Source: an uncultured bacterium (GTDB lineage Bacteria > Cyanobacteriota > Vampirovibrionia > Gastranaerophilales > Gastranaerophilaceae). From it: a DNA stretch of 29,060 nt. The stretch spans positions 1 to 29,060 of the forward strand of contig URXH01000013.1 in NCBI GenBank assembly GCA_900551675.1, given 5' to 3'. Below, piece after piece: positions 1 to 7,524 of the stretch. The translations under genes were made by a program, and so were the position numbers. The notes below the pieces were generated by a model. It was not told where the DNA came from. It worked only from the letters and a program-made list of their open reading frames with translations, and ran no database searches. Within the stretch, counting starts at the first letter, position 1; every line of letters begins with the position of its first letter.

Positions 1-134
1 CCGATTCCTTATAATTGTAATACCCTATATCACTATTATAACAGACATTTTTCTTTTTACAAGGCAGAAAACCTTCTAAGGAGCTTAAATATGCCCCCCC
101 CCCCCGACTTCATATTTCGTAACAATTTCTGCAT
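1..134 (-). CDS. 5' end of a putative phase-variable gene (out of frame in this copy)
   Basis: On the minus strand an ATG at 134 follows a strong SD (AAAAGGAG at 141-148, 6-nt spacing) and a promoter. As written, the frame reads MQKLLRNMKS, a run of glycines, then a short basic tail, and stops at 57-59 after 25 codons. The glycines come from a tract of 12 G. With 11 or 14 G the frame after the tract becomes GAYLSSLEGFLPCKKK and onward, with no stop to the left edge (31 codons). With 13 G it stops at once. So one frame of three continues out of the window, as in slipped-strand contingency genes. The product is not recognisable from this fragment. Alternatives are that the 25-codon peptide is the real product, or that tract length is an assembly error. 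The signals are seen directly; the switch is inference. Confidence 0.55.
94..105. repeat. Homopolymer tract C12 (+) / G12 (-)
   Basis: Twelve consecutive C on the plus strand, far the longest G/C homopolymer in this AT-rich window. It lies inside the minus-strand reading frame starting at 134. Such tracts are prone to slipped-strand mispairing, and its position just after a start codon is where phase-variable genes usually carry them. Confidence 0.9.
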
Positions 135-165
135 ATTTTTCTCCTTTTCATTAATTTACAATTTA

Positions 166-193
166 ATTATATCATATTTAACATAGTTTGCAA
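166..193 (-). promoter_or_regulatory. Promoter of the poly-G gene
   Basis: On the minus strand TTGCAA (188-193) and TATAAT (166-171) are 16 bp apart. The -10 is extended (TGATATAAT). It lies between the fabF terminator and the SD of the poly-G reading frame, with transcription expected to start near 159. Confidence 0.65.
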
Positions 194-201
194 TAAAATA
201 A

Positions 202-227
202 AAAGCCCCTTTTAAAAAAGGAGCTTT
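202..227 (-). terminator. Terminator of the fab operon, after fabF
   Basis: Self-complementary stretch (AAAGCTCCTTTT pairing with AAAAGGGGCTTT on the minus strand, one G-U pair) followed by TTTTATTTTATT. It lies 26 bp beyond the fabF stop, in the right orientation for an intrinsic terminator. Confidence 0.75.
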
Positions 228-253
228 ACATCACTATATAGTCTATTACGTTA

Positions 254-1507
254 TTATTTAACTTCTTTTATTACGATAGAAGCATTCTGACCGCCAAAAC
301 CGAATGAATTTGACAGTGCGACATGAATATCGGCTTTTCTTGCTTTATGCGGAACATAATCAAGATTTCCGACTTTTTCATCCTGATTGTCAAGGTTTAT
401 TGTCGGCGGAACAAGATGTTCTTTTATTGTTTTAACACAGGCGATACATTCGACAGCACCTGTTGCACCGAGCAAATGTCCGTGCATAGATTTTGTTGAG
501 CTTACAAGAAGATTTTTATTTTCATCCTTGCTTCCAAACAAACCTTCTATCGCTTTAGATTCAGCAATATCGCCTAATCCTGTGCTTGTACCGTGAGCAT
601 TGATATAATCAACATCTGCCGGTTTCAATCCTGCATCTTCCAGTGCAAATTTCATAGAATGAGTAGCACCTTTGCCTTCAGGATCAGGTGCAACAACGTC
701 ATAAGCATCAGCAGTCTGACCATAGCCTACAACTTCAGCGTAAATTTTTGCACCGCGTTTTTTGGCATGCTCGTATTCTTCCAGAATAAGAACACCTGCA
801 CCTTCAGACATTACAAAACCGTCTCTGTCAACATCCCACGGGCGTGAAGCTTTTTGCGGTTCATCGTTCCGCTTTGAAAGTGTTCTTGCGCTGGAGAAAG
901 CTCCTATACCAACATCACAAATCGTTGCTTCGCATCCGCCGGCAACAACAATATCAGCATCACCGTATTGAATAGAACGGAATGCATCTCCGATAGTATG
1001 GGTACCTGTTGCACAGGCTGACACTACAACTTTATTCAAGCCTTTAAAGCCGTATTTCATTGAAATTCTGCCTGATGCCATATTTACAATCATCATGGGA
1101 ATTGTAAAAGGTGAACATTTATTAGGGCCTTTTTCAAGAATTCTCACATGATTTTCTTCAAAAGTTCTGAAACCTCCGGCAGCAGAGCTGACCATGACTC
1201 CTATTTTATAAGGGTCAACATCATGAACTTCTTCAAGTTTTGCATCTTTAACAGCTTCATCCGCAGCAATCATAGCAAACTGGATGTATCTGTCCATTTT
1301 TTTAGCTTCTTTAGGATCCAGATATTCTTCGGGGTTAAAATTCTTAACCTCGCCTGAAATTTTAACAACATGTTTTGAAATATCAATAAGTTCAGACGTA
1401 CTGATTCCGCTTTTTCCTTCTACAAGACTATTCCAAAATTTGTCAACGCCTACACCAAACGGAGTTACGGCTCCAAGTCCTGTGATAACTACTCTTCTTT
1501 TTGTCAT
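254..1507 (-). CDS. fabF: 3-oxoacyl-[acyl-carrier-protein] synthase II (FabF)
   Basis: Condensing enzyme of type II fatty acid synthesis: it joins malonyl-ACP to a growing acyl-ACP in the cytoplasm. At 417 aa it has normal KAS II length. The catalytic Cys is C165 (VVSACATGTHTIGDA) and the two active-site histidines are H305 (NAHGTSTGLGD) and H342 (KSMHGHLLGATGA), the same spacing as in E. coli FabF. The C-terminal SNSFGFGGQNAS loop is intact. The start ATG follows AAAAGGTAAAGAG. It is the last gene of the fab cluster, 116 bp after acpP, and that gap holds two hairpins. A terminator follows the stop. Confidence 0.97.
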   Translation of the reverse strand: MTKRRVVITGLGAVTPFGVGVDKFWNSLVEGKSGISTSELIDISKHVVKISGEVKNFNPEEYLDPKEAKKMDRYIQFAMIAADEAVKDAKLEEVHDVDPYKIGVMVSSAAGGFRTFEENHVRILEKGPNKCSPFTIPMMIVNMASGRISMKYGFKGLNKVVVSACATGTHTIGDAFRSIQYGDADIVVAGGCEATICDVGIGAFSSARTLSKRNDEPQKASRPWDVDRDGFVMSEGAGVLILEEYEHAKKRGAKIYAEVVGYGQTADAYDVVAPDPEGKGATHSMKFALEDAGLKPADVDYINAHGTSTGLGDIAESKAIEGLFGSKDENKNLLVSSTKSMHGHLLGATGAVECIACVKTIKEHLVPPTINLDNQDEKVGNLDYVPHKARKADIHVALSNSFGFGGQNASIVIKEVK

Positions 1508-1544
1508 CTCTTTACCTTTTTAAAACTATCTTTTAATAAATATA

Positions 1545-1621
1545 CGAGGGGAAAATCATTATTAAATTTTCGCCCCCGCATAAAATTATTTAACAGCGTC
1601 AAAAATTTAACGCCGGATGTT
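1545..1621 (-). other. Two hairpins between acpP and fabF
   Basis: Just after the acpP stop lies one hairpin (1592-1621; AACA and GCGT pairing with ACGC and TGTT across a T-rich loop). A second, stronger one lies at 1545-1578 (GGGGGCGAAAAT pairing with ATTTTCCCCTC on the minus strand). Neither has a clean T-run. They may protect the 3' end of acpP mRNA or attenuate reading into fabF, giving ACP in excess; that role is inference. Confidence 0.4.
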
Positions 1622-1623
1622 AT

Positions 1624-1857
1624 TTATTTGCTGTGAGCATCAATATAGTTAACAGCATCTTGAACTGTTTGAATTTTTTCAGCTTCTTCATCAGGAATTT
1701 CACATCCGAATTCTTCTTCAAAAGCCATTACTAATTCAACAGTGTCTAAAGAATCTGCACCCAAGTCAGCTGTAAAGCTTGCTTCAGGAGTAACTAAAGC
1801 TTCATCTACACTTAATTGATCTACAACTACTTTTTTAACTTTTTCAAATGTACTCAT
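1624..1857 (-). CDS. acpP: Acyl carrier protein
   Basis: Small acidic carrier that holds growing acyl chains on a phosphopantetheine arm. The attachment site is the serine of GADSLDTVELVMAFEEEFG (S36 of the 77-aa form). I start it at 1857 (MSTFEKVKKV), not at the in-frame ATG at 1872: GAGGA lies 8 nt before the 1857 ATG, within the codons that the longer form would use, and 77 aa is the usual ACP length. It lies between fabG and fabF and also has its own strong promoter, fitting the high demand for ACP. Confidence 0.96.
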   Translation of the reverse strand: MSTFEKVKKVVVDQLSVDEALVTPEASFTADLGADSLDTVELVMAFEEEFGCEIPDEEAEKIQTVQDAVNYIDAHSK

Positions 1858-1903
1858 TTCTAATTTCCTCATAATTAAATTACTATACTATTTGTTCTCT
1901 AAT

Positions 1904-1932
1904 ATTATACTTAGAGCAAGATTTTTTTGCAA
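1904..1932 (-). promoter_or_regulatory. acpP promoter
   Basis: TTGCAA (1927-1932), a 17-bp spacer and TATAAT (1904-1909) on the minus strand, predicting a leader of about 40 nt before acpP. It would let acpP-fabF be transcribed apart from the upstream fab genes. Confidence 0.7.
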
Positions 1933-1999
1933 GGAATTTACAATCCTCTCATCATTTTGTTAAAAATCTTTACTTTTTTGAAGTAAATAAGCCTAAAAG

Positions 2000-2085
2000 T
2001 TAATAAGTGAATAAGTTCTTTACAAAAGCAATATTCTAAAATATTCACAGTAACTATTTTATGAAATGACTTATTCACTCATTAA
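2000..2085. repeat. Inverted-repeat element A, fabG-acpP gap
   Basis: Two 17-bp arms (TTAATAAGTGAATAAGT at 2000-2016 and its complement at 2069-2085, one mismatch) flank a 52-bp AT-rich centre. The inner edge contains AATAAGTTCTTTAC (2010-2023). The same 14-mer occurs, on the other strand, in element B (6328-6341), and a near copy is at 7586-7598. This looks like a small dispersed non-coding repeat that forms a long RNA hairpin inside the operon. Confidence 0.6.
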
Positions 2086-2104
2086 TCTATTCACCTAAAG
2101 ACTT

Positions 2105-2836
2105 TTAAATAATTAGCGCGCCAGCAACTTCGATTGCCTGACCTGAAACGTAATCAGCATCGAGTGCAAGATATTTAACAGTTTTTGCAATATCTTCCGG
2201 AGTTCCCAGTCTTTTCATCGGAATAGCCTTCATATATTCTTCGATATTTGGAAGATTTGCCGTCATGGCTGTCTGGATAAAGCCCGGGCATACTGCGTTA
2301 ACTCTGATATTTCTTGAGCCGAATTCTTTGGCAAGAGTTTTAGTTAAGCCTACCAGACCTGCTTTAGAAGCTGAATAGTTTGCCTGACCGGGGTTCCCGT
2401 GTAATCCTACAACGCTTGACATATTGATGATTGAGCCCTGACGTGCTTTCATCATGTGTTTAATAACGGCATGGGTTACGCAATATGCGCTTGTAAGGTT
2501 AATTTTAATAACTCTTTCCCATTGTTCCATATCCATTCTGATAAACAAACCGTCTTTTGTAATACCTGCATTGTTTAACAAAACGTCAATTTTTCCGTGT
2601 TCAGCAATCATTTTATCAACGTTAGCCTGAACTTCTTCATCGTTTGAAACATCAAATCTATAGAAATAAGCATTTACACCGAATGCTTTAATTTCATCCA
2701 GAGCCGGCTGAGCTTTTTCAGCTTCGCAAATGTCGTTGATAATAATGTCGCATCCTGCTTTTGCAAGTTCTTTAGCGCAAGCAAGACCAATACCGCGCGA
2801 ACCGCCTGTAATCAATGCAATTTTTCTTTCTGTCAT
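2105..2836 (-). CDS. fabG: 3-oxoacyl-[acyl-carrier-protein] reductase (FabG)
   Basis: NADPH-dependent first reduction of the elongation cycle. It is a short-chain dehydrogenase of 243 aa with the nucleotide-binding TGGSRGIG at residues 10-17, NNAG at 88-91, and the catalytic Ser-Tyr-Lys as S141, Y154 and K158 (NYSASKAG). The start follows AAGGAG at good spacing. It is 46 bp downstream of fabD; the 268-bp gap to acpP carries inverted-repeat element A and the acpP promoter. Confidence 0.96.
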   Translation of the reverse strand: MTERKIALITGGSRGIGLACAKELAKAGCDIIINDICEAEKAQPALDEIKAFGVNAYFYRFDVSNDEEVQANVDKMIAEHGKIDVLLNNAGITKDGLFIRMDMEQWERVIKINLTSAYCVTHAVIKHMMKARQGSIINMSSVVGLHGNPGQANYSASKAGLVGLTKTLAKEFGSRNIRVNAVCPGFIQTAMTANLPNIEEYMKAIPMKRLGTPEDIAKTVKYLALDADYVSGQAIEVAGALII

Positions 2837-2882
2837 TAATCTTTCTCCTTATTTTTGCTGCGGCAAAACCCCAGCCTACATT

Positions 2883-3833
2883 TTATACACACATTAATTC
2901 TTCTTTTAAAGAAGTAATTGTTGCATCCAGTGATGCTTTATCAAAAATATTAAATACTTTAGCATCAGGTACAATTTTTTTATTCAAACCGGCTAAAACT
3001 TTGCCGGGGCCGATTTCTACAAAAATTTCAACTCCATCAGATGCCATTTTCTGAATTGTCTGTGTCCAGTAAACTGACGAATAAATCTGTTTAGGCATTT
3101 TTTCTCTAAAATCAGAACTGTCAGCCGTTTCAGAAGCATCAACGTTTGTAATAACAGGAATTGAAGCATTGTTTAAATCAAGCGAGTTTACAAATGTTTC
3201 AAATTCATGCCCCGCGTTTTCCATAAATTTTGAATGGAAAGCACCTGAAACCGCGAGAGGAACAACACGCCTTACACCGTTTGCTATCATATAATCAGAT
3301 GCAGCTTTTACGGCATTTTCATCCCCGGTAATTACAACCTGAGCAGGTGAATTGTAGTTTGCAACATCAACATAGCCGGCTTTAGAACCTTCTGCAAGCC
3401 CTGCTTTCAATTGATCTTCAGTAGCATTCAAAACCGCTGCCATAGCACCGCCATTAGCCGAAGCATTCATTAAATCAGCGCGTTTTTGGATAGCTTTTAA
3501 AGTTGTTTCCAGAGACATAACACCTGCTTCATACATTGCACAGTATTCGCCTAATGAATGCCCTGCAACATAATCAGGTTTAATATCCATTTGAGACTTC
3601 AAAGCTTCTAAAGCCGCAACAGACATTGTAACAATACAGGGCTGAGTATTAACGGTTTGTTTTAAAGCATCTTCGGGTCCTTCAAAACACAATGTCGTAA
3701 TACTTTTCCCTAAAACTTTATCAGCAGTGTCAAAAACATTTTTTGCACTTTCAAAACTTTCGTACAAATCTTTTCCCATACCGACAGATTGAGCACCCTG
3801 ACCGGGAAAAAGAAACGCAATTTTCTTTGTCAT
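2883..3833 (-). CDS. fabD: Malonyl-CoA:ACP transacylase (FabD)
   Basis: Transfers malonyl from CoA to ACP to supply elongation units. The family signature GQGAQ is near the N-terminus, the nucleophile lies in GHSLGEYC (S93) and the catalytic histidine is in GAFHSKFMENA (H200). Another in-frame ATG lies 6 nt upstream at 3839, but the SD GAGAGGG is only about 2 nt from it and 8 nt from the ATG at 3833, so I use 3833 (316 aa, usual family length). It heads its own sub-operon (fabD-fabG), since a promoter and an upstream hairpin separate it from the 77-aa orf. Confidence 0.95.
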   Translation of the reverse strand: MTKKIAFLFPGQGAQSVGMGKDLYESFESAKNVFDTADKVLGKSITTLCFEGPEDALKQTVNTQPCIVTMSVAALEALKSQMDIKPDYVAGHSLGEYCAMYEAGVMSLETTLKAIQKRADLMNASANGGAMAAVLNATEDQLKAGLAEGSKAGYVDVANYNSPAQVVITGDENAVKAASDYMIANGVRRVVPLAVSGAFHSKFMENAGHEFETFVNSLDLNNASIPVITNVDASETADSSDFREKMPKQIYSSVYWTQTIQKMASDGVEIFVEIGPGKVLAGLNKKIVPDAKVFNIFDKASLDATITSLKEELMCV

Positions 3834-3863
3834 AATCATATCCCTCTCTAAATTCCTGTTTCA

Positions 3864-3891
3864 ATTATACAATAAACACGAAAAATGTAAA
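3864..3891 (-). promoter_or_regulatory. Internal promoter ahead of fabD
   Basis: TTTACA (3886-3891), a 16-bp spacer and TATAAT (3864-3869) on the minus strand, about 30 bp before the fabD start. Confidence 0.6.
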
Positions 3892-3897
3892 TATATA

Positions 3898-3920
3898 GCG
3901 GAAAACTTACACTTTTCCGC
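3898..3920 (-). terminator. Hairpin between the 77-aa orf and fabD
   Basis: Perfect 8-bp stem (GCGGAAAA / TTTTCCGC) with a 7-nt loop, 8 bp past the stop of the 77-aa orf and just upstream of the fabD promoter. No clean T-run follows, so it may be a weak terminator or an mRNA 3' end stabiliser. Confidence 0.45.
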
Positions 3921-3928
3921 CACACATA

Positions 3929-4162
3929 CTACTTTTTATCTGAATTTTTAGAAGACTTAGTAAATACATCATCATTTAACAAGCCGATTTTCTCTTTACA
4001 AAACTCGCAATCAACTTTTAACGGCTTGCAAGAATAAAGCGTATCCTTTTTAAGTTGTTTGGCTCTTGCTATTTGCACAGGATCCCCATGATACAGGACA
4101 TCTCTAAATCCGCGCAGCTTTGTTATACTTGTTTTTATTCCTCTAATACTGCCTATTCCCAT
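3929..4162 (-). CDS. Small basic cysteine-containing protein, unknown function
   Basis: A 77-aa product (MGIGSIRGIKTSITKLRGFR at the start). The ATG shares one base with the fabH stop (TAATG), which implies translational coupling. A longer in-frame start at 4228 would lie inside fabH and is unlikely. The protein is basic, with three cysteines (C45, C52, C55; DCEFCKEKIG) that could form a small metal site, and a lysine-rich tail. I recognise no family. Its coupling to fabH within the fab cluster suggests a role near lipid synthesis or just a lineage-specific passenger; both are inference. Confidence 0.6.
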   Translation of the reverse strand: MGIGSIRGIKTSITKLRGFRDVLYHGDPVQIARAKQLKKDTLYSCKPLKVDCEFCKEKIGLLNDDVFTKSSKNSDKK

Positions 4163-5172
4163 TAACAAATACCTTCTCTTAGTCTTATAATTGCTCCGCC
4201 CCAGGTCATACCTGCGCCAAATCCGCATAAAACGGCTGTTGTTCCTAGTTTTACATTGCCTTTTTCAACGCTTTCTGCAAGAGCAATAGGAATTGATGCG
4301 GCAGATGTATTTCCGTAATATTTGATATTTGTAACAACTTTTTCATCAGGATAACCCAGTCTTTCCTGAACAGCCTGAATAATTCTTATATTTGCCTGAT
4401 GCGGAATCAGGTAATCTATATCTTCAGGCTTCAAACCTGCATCAGATATAAGATTTTCAACGTAATGCGGAAGAACTTTTGCAACAAATGTATAAACTCC
4501 GCGTCCGTTCATTCTTATACCTTTTGGTTTTTCTTCATACTGCTCCACAAGCGGGCAATTTTTTCCGTCAAATGAAAGTTCTATTAAATTTCCATAATTT
4601 CCGTCAGCCTTAATATCGATTGCGATAATATCATCTATACCATCTTCTGCCTGAGTTACAACCATAGCACCTGCTCCGTCTCCGAAAAGTATTGAAGTGC
4701 TTCTGTCTTCCCAGTTGACAAGACGCGAGTTGTTATCTGTTGCAACAAGCAGAATATTTTTATACATACCTGATGCTATATAAGCTCTTGCAATGCTCAA
4801 GCCGTAAATCAACCCTGAGCATGCCGCAGTAATATCAAAAGCAGGAATAGCTTTTGTAATCCCAAGTCTTGCTTGAATATGACATGCAATAGCGGGATAT
4901 AAATCAGGAGGCGCAGAAGATGCCGCAAGAATTAAATCAATTTCTTCAGGATTCATCTTAGCTTTTTCAAGAGCTTTTTCAGCAGCTTCCAAACCTAAAT
5001 CAATAGCATTTTGTTCCCCTGACACAACACGTCTTTCCTTAATCCCCGTACGGGTATAAATCCATTCGTCTGACGTTTCATATAACTGTGTTAAATCATC
5101 GTTTGTAATAACTGTTTCGGGTAAACTGTATCCTACTCCCGCAATTCTCAACGGAATTAATTTATCTGTCAT
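4162..5172 (-). CDS. fabH: 3-oxoacyl-[acyl-carrier-protein] synthase III (FabH)
   Basis: Initiates fatty acid synthesis by condensing an acyl-CoA primer with malonyl-ACP. At 336 aa it has the family Cys-His-Asn triad: C118 (ITAACSGLIYG), H258 (LIPHQANIRII) and N288 (YYGNTSAASIP). The glycine-rich C-terminus (GFGAGMTWGGAII) is complete. Its SD (GAGGA) overlaps the last codons of plsX, 6 bp upstream, so the two are tightly linked. Its stop overlaps the start of the 77-aa orf. Confidence 0.96.
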   Translation of the reverse strand: MTDKLIPLRIAGVGYSLPETVITNDDLTQLYETSDEWIYTRTGIKERRVVSGEQNAIDLGLEAAEKALEKAKMNPEEIDLILAASSAPPDLYPAIACHIQARLGITKAIPAFDITAACSGLIYGLSIARAYIASGMYKNILLVATDNNSRLVNWEDRSTSILFGDGAGAMVVTQAEDGIDDIIAIDIKADGNYGNLIELSFDGKNCPLVEQYEEKPKGIRMNGRGVYTFVAKVLPHYVENLISDAGLKPEDIDYLIPHQANIRIIQAVQERLGYPDEKVVTNIKYYGNTSAASIPIALAESVEKGNVKLGTTAVLCGFGAGMTWGGAIIRLREGIC

Positions 5173-5178
5173 ATATTT

Positions 5179-6237
5179 TTATTCCTCATAAAACTTGGCT
5201 ATTTTTTCGTTTATACCTGTTTCAACGGCAAATTTTGCAACCCTGACGGCATTTTTAATTGCGTAAGCTTTGCTTCTGCCATGAGAAATTACCGTAATCC
5301 CTTTAACACCAAGAAGCAATGCACCGCCGAATTCTTCATAGTTAATTTTGGTATAAATACGTTTCATAAAAGGTTTTGCTAGCAAACCAATAACTTTGCC
5401 GAGCAAATCTGCCTTAAATTCCTGTTTCAACATTCTGAATAACATCTGAGATGTGCCTTCGGTAACTTTTAAAGCAACGTTGCCGACAAAACCATCGCAT
5501 ACAACAACATCACAGACACTCAGGAAAATTTCTTTGCCTTCAATATTTCCGACAAAGTTCAATTTGTCCTGTTGTTCTTCAAGAAGTTTATATGTAGCCT
5601 GTGCAAGTTCATTTCCCTTGCCGGCTTCTTCCCCGATATTCAAAACACCGACTCTCGGATGTTCAATGCCAAGAACGTTTTTAGAAAAAGTTGCGCCCAT
5701 AATAGCAAACTGGTGAAGCATTTCAGGAGTACAATTGCTGTTTGCACCGCCGTCTATAACAACAATAGGCTTCTTTATTGTAGGCAGAGTAACGGCAATT
5801 GCAGGTCTGTCAATTCCGGGAATTCTTCCTAAACCGAATAAGCTTGACGCCATAGCAGCGCCGGTAGATCCTGCTGCAACAACCGCATCAGAGCTTCCTT
5901 GAGCGACAGCATCAACTGCCAGAACAATAGATGATTTTTTCTTTTTACGAATAGCCTGTCCGGGAGCCTCGCCCATTTCAATGACCTCAGAGGCATGGGT
6001 AATTTTTATATCTAGTTTAGATGTATCAATTTTCATCCGATACTTGGCAGCTCCGCCTTTGCCATGATCTGTCATAAAACCTTCATGGGAAATCTTATCA
6101 AGCTCCTGCTCAATTCTATCCTGTTTCCCTACCAGTTCAATTGCGACACCGTATTCTTTTGCTGCCCAGACAGCACCAGCCACAATTTCGTGAGGTGCGT
6201 GATCACCGCCCATTGCATCTATTGCTATTCTTGTCAT
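5179..6237 (-). CDS. plsX: Phosphate acyltransferase PlsX
   Basis: Makes acyl-phosphate from acyl-ACP, the first step toward phosphatidic acid in the PlsX/PlsY route. The N-terminus MTRIAIDAMGGDHAPHEIV is the family signature. Further conserved stretches include GSTGAAMASSLFGLGRIPGI, DGGANSNCTPEML, LNIGEEAGKGN, CDGFVGNVALK and GGALLLGVKG. Length 352 aa is slightly above the usual 330-345. GAGAGGG lies 5 nt before the ATG. It follows rpmF after a 132-bp gap filled by repeat element B. Confidence 0.95.
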   Translation of the reverse strand: MTRIAIDAMGGDHAPHEIVAGAVWAAKEYGVAIELVGKQDRIEQELDKISHEGFMTDHGKGGAAKYRMKIDTSKLDIKITHASEVIEMGEAPGQAIRKKKKSSIVLAVDAVAQGSSDAVVAAGSTGAAMASSLFGLGRIPGIDRPAIAVTLPTIKKPIVVIDGGANSNCTPEMLHQFAIMGATFSKNVLGIEHPRVGVLNIGEEAGKGNELAQATYKLLEEQQDKLNFVGNIEGKEIFLSVCDVVVCDGFVGNVALKVTEGTSQMLFRMLKQEFKADLLGKVIGLLAKPFMKRIYTKINYEEFGGALLLGVKGITVISHGRSKAYAIKNAVRVAKFAVETGINEKIAKFYEE

Positions 6238-6270
6238 CTTATCCCTCTCCGTTATAAAAATACCAAGTTT

Positions 6271-6364
6271 CTAAGGCTATAAGGCAATAAGATATTTCTT
6301 TAAGCTATTTCATCAAAATTACTTATGGTAAAGAACTTATTGCCTTAGTAACTTAACGCCTTAG
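6271..6364. repeat. Inverted-repeat element B, rpmF-plsX gap
   Basis: Nested arms: CTAAGGC (6271-6277) with GCCTTAG (6358-6364), AAGGCAATAAG (6281-6291) with CTTATTGCCTT (6336-6346), and TTCTTTA (6296-6302) with TAAAGAA (6329-6335). Together they form a long, nearly continuous hairpin of about 94 nt. It shares the 14-mer AATAAGTTCTTTAC (here on the minus strand, 6328-6341) with element A. Its outer arm overlaps the last codon of rpmF sequence on the minus strand. Confidence 0.65.
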
Positions 6365-6369
6365 TATTC

Positions 6370-6696
6370 TTATTCTTCAGTTTCAACAACTTCTTCTTTT
6401 GTTTCTTCTACTGCTTCTGCTTTAACTTCTTCAACCTTAGTTTCTTCAGCTTTTTCAGCTTTTTTTCTGGTTGATTTTTTAGCCGGTTTCTTTTCTTCCT
6501 GAACCGGAGTATCTTCAACTCTGTCTTTAATGCTTACAGGTTTTCCTTTGTATGTTCCGCAAGCTGTACATACTGTGTGTGTTAATACTGTTGCTCCGCA
6601 GTTAGGGCACTTTGTAGTTTCCGGTTTTGTTGCTTTCCAGTTACTTCTTCTGTGTCCTTGTGCTGAGTGTCCTGTTCTTTTCTTAGGTACTGCCAT
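6370..6696 (-). CDS. rpmF: Ribosomal protein L32 with an acidic C-terminal tail
   Basis: Large-subunit protein. Residues 1-60 are standard bL32: MAVPKKRTGHSAQGHRRSNW, then a zinc ribbon with C30, C33, C43 and C46 (CPNCGATVLTH...CTAC). The product is 108 aa against the usual 55-65. The extra 45 or so residues are low complexity, first Lys-rich (KKPAKKSTRKKAEK) and then Glu/Val-rich, ending ETEE. The reading frame is clean, so the tail is probably real. DUF177-rpmF-plsX is a widely conserved order. The SD is AAAAAGGA. Confidence 0.95.
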   Translation of the reverse strand: MAVPKKRTGHSAQGHRRSNWKATKPETTKCPNCGATVLTHTVCTACGTYKGKPVSIKDRVEDTPVQEEKKPAKKSTRKKAEKAEETKVEEVKAEAVEETKEEVVETEE

Positions 6697-6729
6697 TTTT
6701 CTTTTTTCCTTTTTATTTTCTTATACTAC

Positions 6730-7227
6730 TTATATTTCTTCTTTACCGTCAATCTTAATGTTTTTAAATACATCCAATCTCGGGTCGGATAAATTTTCTT
6801 CTTTCAAAAATTTATTCCCATTACAATTTATACCACAAACTTTTTTATTTGGTAAATTTAATATTACAGATTGATACAATAAGTCATAAATATCAATTTC
6901 ATCAGCGCCGTCAAGATCTGTTACAAACTGTCCTTCTTTGAGTTCAAGTTCCTGCCCGTAATCGTCAAGCAGAGCTTTTTTCGCAAACATTTCGTCTATA
7001 TCAAAATCAATTTTGTATTCAAATTCTTTCAAGCATAAATCACATTCAAGCTTTACAATTCCCTTAACATTTCCTGTAATTTCTATAAATTCTCCGAGAG
7101 ATTTTATTTTTAAATCGGAAGTTATAGGGGTGATGCAATTTATTCCTTCAATTTTATCCTCAAAATGAAAGCCAATTTCTTTTGACGAAGAGCTTTCCAG
7201 TTCTTCGATTGAAATTTTGTAAGTCAT
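6730..7227 (-). CDS. yceD: DUF177 (YceD) family protein
   Basis: Family usually encoded next to rpmF and linked to 23S rRNA accumulation in bacteria and plastids. At 165 aa it shows the typical pattern: a first Cys pair in KLECDLCLKEFEY (C62, C65), an acidic middle (DEIDIYDLLYQSVILNLPNKK), then a second pair in VCGINCNG (C131, C135). The order DUF177-rpmF-plsX supports the call. The start follows AGGA about 10 nt upstream. Confidence 0.88.
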   Translation of the reverse strand: MTYKISIEELESSSSKEIGFHFEDKIEGINCITPITSDLKIKSLGEFIEITGNVKGIVKLECDLCLKEFEYKIDFDIDEMFAKKALLDDYGQELELKEGQFVTDLDGADEIDIYDLLYQSVILNLPNKKVCGINCNGNKFLKEENLSDPRLDVFKNIKIDGKEEI

Positions 7228-7234
7228 AACAAAT

Positions 7235-7486
7235 TTATCCTACGTACTGTTCTTCCTGAATTGCAAGAGCTGCAATCTGGTTCGATATAAAGGAAACCTT
7301 TTTCAAAGGCCCGAGAGTTTCTTTTTCTATCAAAACTGCAGAAGTGCTTTTTATAGATTGCTGTAATTCCGCATAAAGTTCTTCGGGCTTTTCAACATAA
7401 AGAACTAAAGGTGCTGTTGAACCTTTCAAAAAAACTAATACAGAAATTCTTTTTTTAATATTTTGCGCATTAAATTGTTGTGCCAT
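7235..7486 (-). CDS. Small conserved-looking protein, first gene of the fab operon
   Basis: 83 aa starting MAQQFNAQNIKKRISVLVFL. I choose the ATG at 7486 because a strong SD (AAAAGGAG, 7-nt spacing) precedes it, while the upstream in-frame ATG at 7519 coincides with the expected transcription start of the operon promoter. The protein looks alpha/beta without a signal peptide; I recognise no family. It ends 7 bp before DUF177, so it is co-transcribed with the ribosomal and lipid genes. Confidence 0.65.
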   Translation of the reverse strand: MAQQFNAQNIKKRISVLVFLKGSTAPLVLYVEKPEELYAELQQSIKSTSAVLIEKETLGPLKKVSFISNQIAALAIQEEQYVG

Positions 7487-7524
7487 TTTCACACTCCTTT
7501 TATTCACTTTTACAAGCATAATGA

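Noticed and set aside
91..186. Plus-strand ORF of 31 codons starting ATG-CCC-CCC, also with an AAGGAG upstream
   Set aside because: No tract length opens it beyond about 31 codons, and the residues after the prolines look random. The minus-strand frame has the better promoter and opens to the edge.
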